NCBI GenBank assembly: GCA_002213445.1 | Contig: NJIE01000012.1 | Span: forward strand, 1 to 58,071 | Length of the DNA: 58,071 bases | Reading direction: 5' to 3' | DNA from: Xenophilus sp. AP218F | Lineage (GTDB): Bacteria > Pseudomonadota > Gammaproteobacteria > Burkholderiales > Chromobacteriaceae | In this document: one piece after another, positions 35,610-47,600 of the stretch | Position numbering within the stretch: the first letter of the stretch is position 1 | Layout of the letters: each line of letters opens with the position of its first letter | The notes under the pieces: model-generated | Seen by the model: the letters and a program-made list of their open reading frames with translations, nothing else | What the model was told of the DNA's origin: nothing | Databases searched by the model: none | Translations under genes and position numbers: made by a program

Positions 35610-38600
35610 TTAATCGGTGTTGAACTGGTCCACCTCCCTCACCACGCCCTGATAACGCTTGGAACCGATCTGGCCGCCCTCCTCCTTGCTCACTCCACGT
35701 TTCAAGTTGCGCAGGGAGCGCACCAAATCCCCGCGCCGGATCCTCAATTCCGGATGCTGCCGGTTCCACTTGGCGATTTCGGCCAGCGCGTCACGAGTCT
35801 GATCCTCATCGCCATTCAGCTTGCCTGCCACCCAAGCCTTGGACAAATCCGAACGCCTGGAAGCCAGATAGCCCTGTGCTTCGCGGATGGTCCGGATCTC
35901 GGCGTTCTTCTCCGCCACCTCCGCCGGAGAAAATCCCATCGCCTGAACTGCAACCTGGTAAGCGTTGGCATCGCCTCGCTTCACCGTCGCCAAGCCATCC
36001 ACCACCCGGATATCCTCCCTCGCATAGCGCGCAGACTTTAACAGGTCAGCAGCAAACTTGGGCAAGGCCGCCTCCGCTGCTCGGTGATAGTGTCCGCGGC
36101 TAGCTAGATCGACCGATCGCGCATAGTTCACCAACGAGCCAAACGCTGCACCACCTACCATCTGTATAAAAGCCTGCTCCAGCCAGCCCTTGGCGGTATT
36201 GTTACGTGGCCCGGTTTCCACGTCACGTATCAACAAATCATTCATGCTAATTCGGTTGGCGACATCCACGCCCAAGGTCCGCAGTAAACCCTTGTCCAGC
36301 AGCTCGGCCGCCGTTTTGCTACCCGTTATATCCACCAGAAAGGCTCGCAGCTCAGCGCGCCAATCAAACGGCTCGTCATCATCATGGAAAAAGCCGGACA
36401 TCATCGCCTCCATCATCGCCATGCCTAGCATGACCCCGCCAGCGGCCACTACCCTCGAACCACTGGCCTTGTAGGCTGCAGCGCCGGCAACGCCCGCAGC
36501 CAGCGGCACAAGCGGCAAACTGGACAGCCCGGCAAAAGCGGTCTGCAAGGCCAGCGTCCGTACCAGAAAGCGGCAGGCCATTTTGCGTTCGGCCTGGTTC
36601 TTGCCGGTCATGGCCAAAGCCATATTGCGCCCCACTCGGTACAGCGCATTGATGGCAAAGGTATGCAGCATGCCAATCACCCGCCCAGGATTACTCATCA
36701 GGATGCGCGGACGGTTAGAAAACGCATAGTTGAACTGTGTCTGGTCCAGCACATAGGCCGCATAGTTCTGGGCCTGCTCCGGACTCATGCCGTTTTCCCG
36801 CGCTAGTTCATACGCTGCCAGCGCAGTTATCTGCCGGTTGGCTGCTTCGGTGACATGGGAAAACACCCCCATATAACGCCCCACCCAATCAAACCCGCGG
36901 CTGAACACATTGCGCCCTGGTGCTTGCGATGCACCACCGGCGCGTGCCAGATCCAGCGCCATGGTCATATCCAGCTTGCCGCGCAAGGTCATCATCTTCA
37001 ACAGGTCACGCTGCTCACGGTTAAGGCCAGTCAGCTTGCGCACATCAAAGCGATTTTCCCCGCCGGGCTTCACCCCCGCCTTACCCACCAGTGCCGTAGC
37101 ACGAGACAGCGCCGCCGTAGCCTTGCCGTCGCCAAAGCGCGCCGCCAGTGTCGGATAGGTCAGTAGTGGCACCTGCGTCAGGTTAAGTATCCCCTGCGAC
37201 AGCGAAAAGCCGAGGAAATTGAACATACCCAGCTGGGTAATGGCATTGGCTATCGGGTTGGCCCGGAAAGTGCGCGCCTTGTCCGCTCTCTCCTCCATTT
37301 CGTCCACCACCTGGGCGAATTCGTTGACGTTTTCCTGATCGGCCGCCGCCTGTTTGCGCGCCCGCCTCAGTTCCTTGTCGATGCGGTCCTGATACTCCAG
37401 ATTGGCGATGTGCGACGCCAGCGAAGATTGCGCTCGGACAAAGGCTCGAATCGCGTCGCGGGAAAACCCCGGCACCGCGCGGCGGTGCTTGTAGTGCTTG
37501 CGGGCGCTGGCCGGCGGCAGCGCCTCGATCAGCATCTGGTTGATGTCGTCCAGCAAGCCGGCGTGCTCCTGGGCGCTCAAGCCCATCTCCTCCAGCTTGC
37601 CCATCACGGAGGCGGCGAACTGCGTCAGTTCCGGCCCGCTGTCGCTGCCCGGCTTGCGCCACGCCGCGCGGTCCAGCTTCACCGAGTCGAAGCCGCGTCG
37701 CTTCAAGTCTTCGGCCATGGCCTTCTGCTCGGCTTCGGTTTCGGCGGACAGCACGATCTTGTCTACCGGCTTGTCGTCGCCGCCGATGCGGTGAGCAATC
37801 ACCAGGTAGTCGCCAAAGCGCGCCAGCGGGAAATACGGGCCTTCCCCCTTGTTCCGGTCGAAAGACTGGCGCAGCTGCAACACCATGCGCTGGCGCTGCG
37901 TCGCCGGAATGTCTTCCACCCGGTCGATACGGTCGGCCAGCGCCTGAAACATTTCCTCGCTGCGCTGCTCGTACAAGTCGCGCACCTCGCGGTACACCTC
38001 TCGCGCCTCCTCGGGCAGGCGCTGCCAGTCGCGCGACAGCTGCTCGTGTTTGTTGACCCACTCCGGCCTCCAGCGCTCGCGCGGCTCCTGATCGGGGTGG
38101 ATCCCCCAGATCGTCGCCTCATGCATCAAATCGGCCAGCGTGTCCGCTGTCTTGCCCGGCAATGCCTGCCAGCGGCGGAATACCTCGTCCGCTTCGCTCT
38201 GCATCTGCTGGCGGCGGCCGTCCAGACGTTCTCCCAGGCGCTGCGCGGTAAACAGCGCAGGCATGGACTTGCGGTACAGCTCCACCACCGCATTGCCTGG
38301 CAGGGCCGACAGCGCCGGCCGCAAACCCTTCAGCCCCACATCGCGCAAACGCTGGGCCCAGGACGGCGACAGCTGTTGCAACCGCTTTTGCACGTCGAAT
38401 CCCAGCGCGATGTTCTCGTCCCGATTGGCGAACATGTCCTTGTCGTCCGGGTAAGTCGCCAGAGGAATCCGCGGCGGGGTGTCCGCAATCGAGAATTTAC
38501 CGTCCTCGAATGAGGCTGTGACGTTGACATCATCTGGCAGTTTGTTTATCGTTTTAGCTGAGGTTCGACTAACTTCCTCCGTGGACAATTGGAGTCCGAA

Positions 38601-41600
38601 GGCACGAAGTTTTTCGAACCTCTTTGCATTCCAGTACCGCAACAAGCCTCTTTCTTGCCAATCCGCGAATATCTGCTTTGCCCGGTCTTTGCCGTAGATG
38701 CTGGCAACCTTGTTGATCTCTTGCCGATTGCGCAGCTTATTCAAGTGAATAGCTACAATCACCGGACTCCCATTCGCGTCCTGTAACTCCGTCACCGCCA
38801 CCAGCGCGTCCTGTTGCGTCCCCGATTGAAAAACCGCCAAAGGCTGCTGCAGCGCATAGGGAACCTGGCTCAACAGCTCGGCATTCAAGCCATGGCCGTC
38901 ATGCCGCTCCGACTCGTTCTTGACCAGCTGGAACAGCTTTTTCACGTCGGTAATCATCAACGGCAGCGCCGGCGCGCCGGCTTGTCGCAGCGGCTCGGGG
39001 GTCATGCCCAGCGCAATCGGCTGATTCGATAGATGCCGGCTGCCGTTGGCAATCGCCGTGGCGATCCGGCGCAAGCGGTCTGAAGCCTGCTTCACCTCGT
39101 CTTCGCCAACCGAATACGCCCCCGCCAGCGCCATGCCGCGGAAGCCATCCCGCATGCTGCCCTGGCGCTGCGCGCGCGCCGCCTCCTTCAGCGCGGCGAT
39201 GGACAGCGCCCGCAGCTGATCGGGCGTCACCCGGCCCAGCTGGCGCCCGAAGCGGCGCAGCAAGAAGGCTTTCGCCGCGCCGATCAGCCTGTCCGCCCAC
39301 ATGCGCCAGGTGCGGGGCGCTTGTTCCGCCAGCTCGATGGCGTAAGCCCCCAGCTCCTCCGCCGCGTTCATCGGCGCGCCGGCCTCCAGCGCCCCGTTCA
39401 CCCGTTCGCGCGCCTGCGCGAACAGCTCCCCCGTCCGCCCGCCGGAGCGTTCGGCCTGCTGGCGCAATACCTCCAGCTGCGACAGCAGCTTGGCCCACTG
39501 CGCCTCGCCCAACATCGGCCGCACCGAACTGTGGAACATTTCGTGAACCAGCACCGGCATCAAGGTGTCGGCGCTCAGGTTGCCGGTTACCAGATGGATG
39601 GTGCCGTCCGCTGTCGTGATGCCCTGTATCGCCCTGGGCGTCATGCCCTCCGGCGTGTTGCGGGTGCGCACCATCTGGTGAAGCTGGATGCGCTGGCTTT
39701 CCAGCAAGGGAGCGATGAACGCGCCCAGCGGGCCGGCTTCCAGCTGGGCGCGGGCTTGCTCCACGCGCATGCCGGCCGGCGGCGCTTCCGTGCCTTGGGA
39801 ATAGCGCAAGCCCTTGAACACCGCCCCTTGCGACCCCTTCTCCACCAGCTCGCGGCCATGCTTCAGCAGCAAAGCCAGATCGGATTCGCCCAGCTGAGAC
39901 AGCCGGGCAAAACCCTTGTCGCGCAGCCACTGGCGGAACGCGCCCAAAACCTCCAGCAGACGTTGGCGCATGCCCGGTTTGCCGCGCTCGGCCAGCCTGG
40001 CATACAATTCATCCAGCATGACAATGTCGCGCACGATCAACGGCGTACCGGCCAAGGCCAAGGGGCGATCATAGTCGCGCAGCACACCGTCAAGCTGATG
40101 GCGCTCCGCAATGCGCATGATTTTTTCAAAACCAAGATGCTGGGCAAAGCGGTGTTTGAAGCGTTGGCGTTCACCCTTGGCATCGCCTCCCAAGCGATCC
40201 AGCGCGTAATGTCCCAAGACCTCATGCAGCAAGGTGGTTTCGACTTCGGCCAGGTTGGCGTGATTGCCGGCAATCAGATAAATGGAGTTCGTTCTATGGT
40301 CATATACGCCTTGGGCATTCTCGGCATCGCCGCCCTGTTTCTTGGCGTCCGCGAGTACCGCCGCCGGAAGCGAGTCGAAGCGATCTACAACGACTGGATT
40401 CGGGAGTTCCCGGAATTGGCTGGCCCACGAACGGACGAATCGCTCGACCTCTCCGAGGTAATCATCGTCAACCCGCCCAAGCTCCGGGGTAACACTCCCC
40501 CCAAGCCCGCTCTGGATGGCTTGATCATTCCGATCGAATCCCAGCGAGAATGACGCGCCGGCCGCATCCAGCTCGGCCACCTTGTCCACCACCACCAGCC
40601 GCGCGTGGGCGCCGGTCGTCACCGGCAAGGACGGGTCTTCGAAGCTGCCGGCCGGCAGCTTCTCGGACGTGCCGCCCACTTGCTCCAGCCACTCGCGGAA
40701 AGCCTTGGCCTTTTTGTCCTGGCCGAAAAACACCCCCTCGCCCATGATGGCCACCAGCCGGCCGCCCGGCTTCAGCATCCCGTAAGCGTGCATGACGTGC
40801 TCGGCGTCGCGGCGGTCACTGAACGGCGGGTTCATGACGATCCGGTCGTAGCCGCTGCCCACGCCGCGGCGCTCCACCCCCACCAGCTCGGAAAAGTTGT
40901 ACTTGCCCAGCGTGCGCGCTTCGCTTGCCGGCTCGTCGCTCACCAGCCGCACCCGATCAGACCCCATGCCGCCCTGGCCGCGCAGGATGCCGCGGGTGCC
41001 GTCCGGCGCTTCCATCAAGTCGCCGTAGGTGAAGCCGCGTTCGGCGTGGTTGGCGTCGTTGAAGGCCAGGAAGTCGTCGCCGACCAGGTTGAAGCCCTTG
41101 GCTTCCAGCAGCTCGCGGCGCGCGGGCGACAGCTCCACCACCTCCGGGTCCGCGCCGGCGGCGCGGATCGCCTCGGCGATGTGGCCCATGCCGGCGGATG
41201 GCTCCAGCACCCGCATGCCCGGCTCCAGCTCGGCCGCGTCCAGCATCTGCCGCACCGCCTCCGGCCCGGTGGGGAAAAAGTCCAGCCCGTCTTTCTGGCG
41301 GCCCACCATGGCGCGCTCCAACTGCTTCACCTGATCCGGCGCGGCCGGCGCTTCGCGCAGGCCGATGTACTCGCGCAGGGCGGCGCGCAGCTCCGTGGCG
41401 GTTTCGATGCCCATGCCGGCCAGCCTCTTGAGCTGTTCGGCGGTGGTCAACAGACCCTGGGCGCGATGCTGCAGCGTCGGATGCTGGCGGATCTTGTCTA
41501 CCAGCTCGGCGGCGAAGTCGCTATTCAGCGCGACGCGCTTGTCCTGCGCCTGCCAGACGCCGGCCTCGGCAGCCGCCTGCGGCGACAGGATCACCGCGTT

Positions 41601-44600
41601 TTCGCCGCGCTTGATCGGCAAGACGATGGCCTGGCCGCGCTTGTCGCTGCGCGCGATGGCGCGTTCCGCCGCCTCGCGGTTGGAAAACACGGCGGGCTTG
41701 CCGTTGTCGAGGCGGAAGCCGGACACCTTCAGCAGATTGTCCCGCGCGAAGGCGAGGTAATCGTCCGTCACATCGTTTGCGCCCTTCTGCAGACGCTCGC
41801 CCAGCTGCTTGCCGCCAGGCAGCGCGGCCAGCTGGCGGCCCAGCGCGGCCAGATCCTGCCGCCAGCCCGTGTACGTCGGCCACTCGGCATGATCGGCCAC
41901 CTCCGGCGTGATGGGGTCGTCGCGGTGGCGGTCCCAATTCGCGCCGTGCTTGGCCTTCAACGCATTCCATCGCGCCAGCGACAGGTGTTTGTCCAGCGCT
42001 TCGATCTGCACCTTCTGCCGCACCAGGTTCAGGAACTGGATGTCGCCGGACTCGATGCCGTCGGCCAGGCGGCGCATGGTGGCGGCTTCCGCCTTCTGCG
42101 CGCTGGCCTGCGCCTCCGCCGCCGCGGCGAAACGGGCGCGCCGCGCGGTATTGGCTTTGCGATCGCGGGACAGCGACGCATCGGCCAACTCGTCCAGCCG
42201 CGCCGCCATCGCGCGCAGGCGCTCGGCGGCGCTCTGGCTCTTGTCGTCGTCGAATGCGTCGCCGCGAGCCGTCACCGCCTCCTGCGCCGCCTGGCTGTCG
42301 CCTTGGGCCAGCTGGGCGAAGGCCTCGGCGCTGGCGCGGTCGCGGAACTGGAAGCCCGGTATCGCGCCCCCACCGCGGTACTTGCTGTAGTAGCCGCCCA
42401 TGCGTTTGGCCGCGGCGTTCAGCGTGTTGTAGCTGTCGCGATCCACCCGCTCGTCCAGCTGCACCACGAACAAGTCATGTCCTTGCTTCGTGTGCTTGGT
42501 TTCCAGCACCTGCGCGCCGGTCTTCTGCTTGGCGGTGGCAACGGCGTTGCGCGCGGCCTGCTGGCGCGTGACGCGCGCGCTGCGGGTATGCTCGGCTTCC
42601 AGCTCGTCGTAGCGGGCGCGCTGCGCCGGCGTCAGCGACAGATAGGCCTCGCGTGGACTCAGCTCGTTCTCGGCCCGGCGCTGGCGCAACAGGTCGCGGT
42701 AATCGTCCAGCGTCTGCGGGTCGGCCAAGCGGGCCGTCCGCGCCTCGCGCTCGGACTCCCTTTCTGCCTTGTCTTTGGCCGCGCCCTCGGCGAAGGCGCG
42801 CACGTCGGCGTCGGTCAGCGACGCCACCTGCTCGCGTACCTTGGCTTCATGCTCTTGTTTCTTGCGAGCGATATCTTCGCCGAAGGTGAAGCTGAAACTC
42901 GGGTGCTCCTTGTCCAGCAGCAGGCGCGCCAGCGTGTTCTCACGTACCTTGCGGATCAAGTCGGCTTTCTTGTCGCCGGGGTGCGCGGACCAGCCGGCCA
43001 AGCGCTGCAGCTGGGGAACCTTCAGCTGCTGCAAGGTGGCGGCCAGGCCTTCCGGCGCGGCCAGCAGGTCGAAGGCCTGCAACACCTCCGCCGCGGTAGT
43101 GTTCTCGCCGCTCGCCAGCCCGTTCCACCAGTCGGCGAAATCGTCCCATAGCGCGCTTTGCAACGGGCGGCCCGCGGGCGCGTCTTCGGTTTGGCGGTCT
43201 GCCGGCTCGGCCTTGCCGGTCTTGTCCGGCGGCGGCGCGTCGGTCAGCAGCTCGCGCACGGCCTGATTGGCTGCAGCGTCGTCCAGGTCGATGTAGTAGC
43301 TGTCTTCTACCGCTTCTTCGATCTGCTCGGGCGTCACCCCGGCTTCAATCGCCTGGCCGATCAGCGCGGGGTCAAGCCGGTCGAACTTGTTGGCCACCGC
43401 CATGGCGGCATGATCGTGCGCGTTGTTGGCCATGAAGAAACCGTAGCTGAAGCCTTCCGGGGTGACGCTGCGCGCGTTCTTGGTAGCCTGGCTCTTGCCG
43501 CCGTACAGCCGGTGCATCTTGCTGCCTTCCGTCGGCTCTACCGGCGCGACGGGCAAATCTCCGTTGAAGCGGCCCCAGATCAGCGTTTTCTTGGTATACG
43601 GGTCGCCCAAGTGGTTCGGGTCGAAAGACAGCCGCCACGGCGGCAGGCCGCCCAGCTCCTCGATGCGGCCTACCGGGTTTTCCAGCGCCCACACCGCCGG
43701 CTTGAAATACTCGATGGTCCGTAAGGTCTGATGCACCAGCTTCACGCTGGCTACGGTGCGGCCGTCGGCGTCCTTGGCCGCGAAGTGGCGGGCGCCGGAA
43801 ACGGCGAAGTCGGTGCAAGGGCAAGCGGCCAGGATGGCGTAAATGTCCTTGCCCTCGAAGTCGCCGAACCAGTCGCCGAAGAAGTCGGAAGAGAAGTTAT
43901 TGACGTCGCCGACTTGCGGATCCGCCTGGATGTCGAAGCGGTATACCTGATAACCGGCTTCCTCCCAGGGACGGGACCATTCGCCGGACAGATCGAACAG
44001 CGACAGCACGATCTTGTCGCTGTTGGCGCTGCGGATGGCCGGGTCCGCGCCTTGCGCCTTGGCGTGCGTCTTCCATTCAGCAATGCGGGCCTTGGCCTGC
44101 GCCGGGGTCATCCAGCCGTGTTCTTTGTGATAGACCTTGGCCTTGTCGTTCAGCCTGACGATATCGCTCTTCTTGGGCGGCTGGAACACGTTGGAAACCG
44201 GGTGGTCGCCGTCCATCATCGCGGCCTGCGCCTGATTGAACTCGGCGACGATTTCCGACAGCTCGCGGTCATCCACGCCTTGCACATGCTCCGGGGCGGT
44301 GGCGTTGGCCAGCTTGCCGGCGTTGTCGCCGGCGGCAGCCTGTTCCCCGCCCGCAAGCAACTGCGCCACGCGCTGGCCCAGGGCGGAGCGCGGCCCCACC
44401 ACGGCGGCCAAACCCTTCAAATCCTGCAAGGCCTTGTCGGCCCGCTCGACGGCTTCACGCCGGGTGGCGTCGTCCATATCGTCCAGCAGCGCCATCATGT
44501 CCTTGTTGGCCCACTTGCGGGTGTCCTTGGCGGTTTCTACCCGACCATTGCGCAAGTCGTCGGCAATCGCCCCGGCGGCGCGGGCGAATTTGACGATGCG

Positions 44601-47600
44601 CTGGCGGTGGGCCTGCCCGGCCGCCTTCTGCTGTTCCGCCTCGATCTGCGCCGGGGTTCTGGCCTGCCGCACCGCTTTCCCCACAGCGCGCTGGAGGCGG
44701 CTCACCTTGCGGGCGAATTCGTCCTGGGCGTCCTCGTAGGCGCTGCCGGTGCGGGCCGCCTGCCGGCTGTTGAAATTGTTGCGGCCGGCCACATGCCAGC
44801 TCACCGTTCCCTCGCGTACCCGCGCCAGCGCCAGCGCCGCGTCAATGTAGCCGCGGCGGTAATCGTCCATCGCCGCGTCGAAGGCCTGGCGCTGGGCCTC
44901 GGTTTCGATCAAGGGTTCGACTTCGTTCTGGATCTGCTCGATGGCGCGCGTGAACGCCGCCTCTTCGACCTTGGCCGCGCTGCTGCCGTTGTGGCTGATG
45001 TTGCGGTAGGAGTCGGCAATTTGCCGGGTAGGGAAATCGGAGGCGGGATTGGCCGCTGGCGTCGGGGTGGCGGCGGGCGTCGTCGGCCGCAATTCGTAGC
45101 CGCCTGCCACCGCCACGGCTTCGTGGCCGGGATGGCGCGCCAGTTGCAGCTTGGCCACGCCCAGCGACTTGAAGGGCTGCCCGGACTTGGCGCGAATGCC
45201 TGTCGGCGCGGGAGAGGCGGGCGGATCGGCCGCGGGGGCGGCTTGCTGGGCAGGCGGGTGCGCGGGTTGCGCTTTGGGCGCAGCGGGCGGCGCGTCGAAC
45301 AGGCCGCCTTGGCCGCGGGCGGCCAGCTCGTCATGCGTGGCGTCGCTGCCGGTGAGCACAAAATCGCTCACCTCGGCATCGGTCTGGCGCTTGCGCTCGG
45401 CGGCCTGCTCCTCGCGTTTGCGCTGGGCTTCGGCCTCGCGGGCCGCGGCCTCGCGCCGGCTTATTTCGGCTTGGTCGTAGCTTTCGAGGAAGCTTGGCGC
45501 TGGTTCCTCGCGCTGTTCGCCGCGATCCGGTGCAGCGCGTCCAGTACCTTGATCTGGCTGCTTTCCGGCAGGGCTTTCAGGCTGGCCAGCGCTTCTTTCA
45601 CGCTCGGGGTTTTGCTCATTGAGATTTTGCTCCAGTGCTTGGATATAAGCGGCATGCGGCTGATCGGCCGTTTGCTGCGCCAGCGTTTCCAGCAGGCTTT
45701 CCACCTGATCGGCATCATAGCGGCTTTGCAAAGCCGCCACCATGGTTTGCAACTGCTCGGCTTCGGCGTCGGTGAGGCGTTCGGTTTCCGCTGCCACCAG
45801 CTCTTCGTCCGGCAGCCAGGCGCGCGCCGGGCCATCCAGCAAAGGATCATGCGCCAGGGCGGGGTTGAACGGATCTACGTCCACGTCCGCGGCGTCGGCC
45901 GCCGCTTGGGTCTGGCCCGCGGCCCGCGCTTCCTGTTCCAGCCGCGCGGCGTGCTTGGCGTCTTTGCCGAACGCCTCGTACAGATCGTTGATGTCCGAGC
46001 CGGGCGGCAGATAGCCCAGCTCCTCCAGCGCTTCGCGCGCGTGGTCCAGCGTCAGCCCGGTGCCGCCCGTGCTGCGGAACAGGGGCTTGCCGAACACCCG
46101 CGAGCGCTGCCCTTCCACCAGCGTCTTGCCCCACTCGCTCAAGGCCTGGTCCTTGCGCAGGCCGCCCAAGCGGGCGATGGCGTCCCGCACGCTGTCGCGC
46201 GTTACGTCCACCTGCCGCGCCTTGGCATGCCAGTTGCCGGGCGCGCGCGCCGGCGGATTCGGCGCGGCGGCAGGCGCTGCCGGGGCCGCCGCTTGAACCG
46301 GCTCAGGCGCGGGCGACGGCATCGGCTGCGCCGCCGGCGCCGGTTGCGCTGCCGGTTTGGCCGGCGCGGCCACCTTGGACGGGTCGGCGCGGTAGGCCTT
46401 GTATCCGGCCAGCAGCTGGCGGCGCACCTCCTCGCGGGTGATGTCGGGAACGCCAGCCTTCTTGGCCAGCTGATAGAACTGCTGCGGGCTGCGTGCCTTG
46501 TCGGCGAGCGGCTTCAGCTCGGCGGGCAGCACGGCGGCGGGACGGCTCGCTTTCTCCGGCGCGGCCGACTCGCGTTTCTCTGGCACCAGCGCGGCCACGT
46601 CCATTTCATTGGGCAAGGCTCGTTCGGTTTCGGCTGGCGCGTGGAAGGCCTCGCGCGCCGCCTGATAGCGCTCGATGCGCTGGCGCTCCTCCGGGTGGGC
46701 TTCGGTTTCGCGGAAGCCCTGGCGGCGCAGCTCGGCGGCGAAGGCCATCCCCGGATGGCGCACTTCCGGGCGCGACAGCACGCGGTCCAGTATTTCAGCG
46801 CGCTGCGCCCGGCTGCGCGCCTGATCGGCGGCGGCCACGCGCGCGTCGCTATCGGCCAGCGCGCCGTCGATATCCGGCTTGACGGGTTTCGGCGCGCGTT
46901 CGGCCAGTTGGAACGGCGCGGGGCTGGCCACCGTGACGGGCTTGTCGCCCAGCGTCGCCTTGGGCGGCGCTTGCCATTCCGGCGCGGCCCGCCGCGTCGG
47001 GGCGGGCCGCTCCAGCCGCATGTCGCCGCCGCCGTCCAGCGGCACCAGATAGCTGTCGCCCAGGTTGTCCACCACCTGGGCTTCGCCGTTGTCGGTCAGG
47101 CGCTCGACCAGCACCTCTTCCGCGCCGTGCGGGGTGTGCAGGGTGAGGATTTCGCCGGGCTGGAAGGGTTCGGGCGCGGCGGGAACCTCTGCGGTGGTCG
47201 CGGCGGGCGCATTGCCGCCCTCTTCCGGCAGGTAAGGGTCCATGTCGGCCGGCGGGCGGTCCACCTCCTCGGTTTGCGCCGCGCCGGGGCGGGTAGCCGG
47301 TGCCGGCATGGCGGCGGCGGCCTTGGCCGCCACCCGCGCCAGCGGCCCGCCGGCCTTGGCGAAGGCCTCCGCCGTGGCCGCTTGGTAATCGTGTTCAGGC
47401 TTCAGCGGCGCGCCTTGGGCGCGCAAGGCGTGGACGCCTTCGCTGACGGTGCCGATAACGCCGCCGCCTATGCCGCCCTTCAGAGCGGAATCGATCACAT
47501 CGTCCAGCAGCTCGGGGGTGAACAGCTTGCGGCCGTCGGCATGGCTCACCGCCGCGTTTTCGATGATGGTTTGCAAGCCTTCGGTGCCGGCTTCCACCAG

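Noticed and set aside
40297-40553. Antisense ORF segment with a plausible membrane span and a charged tail
   Set aside because: It looks more protein-like than most shadows, but it lies wholly opposite the adenine-methyltransferase to zincin region, with no SD or promoter seen.
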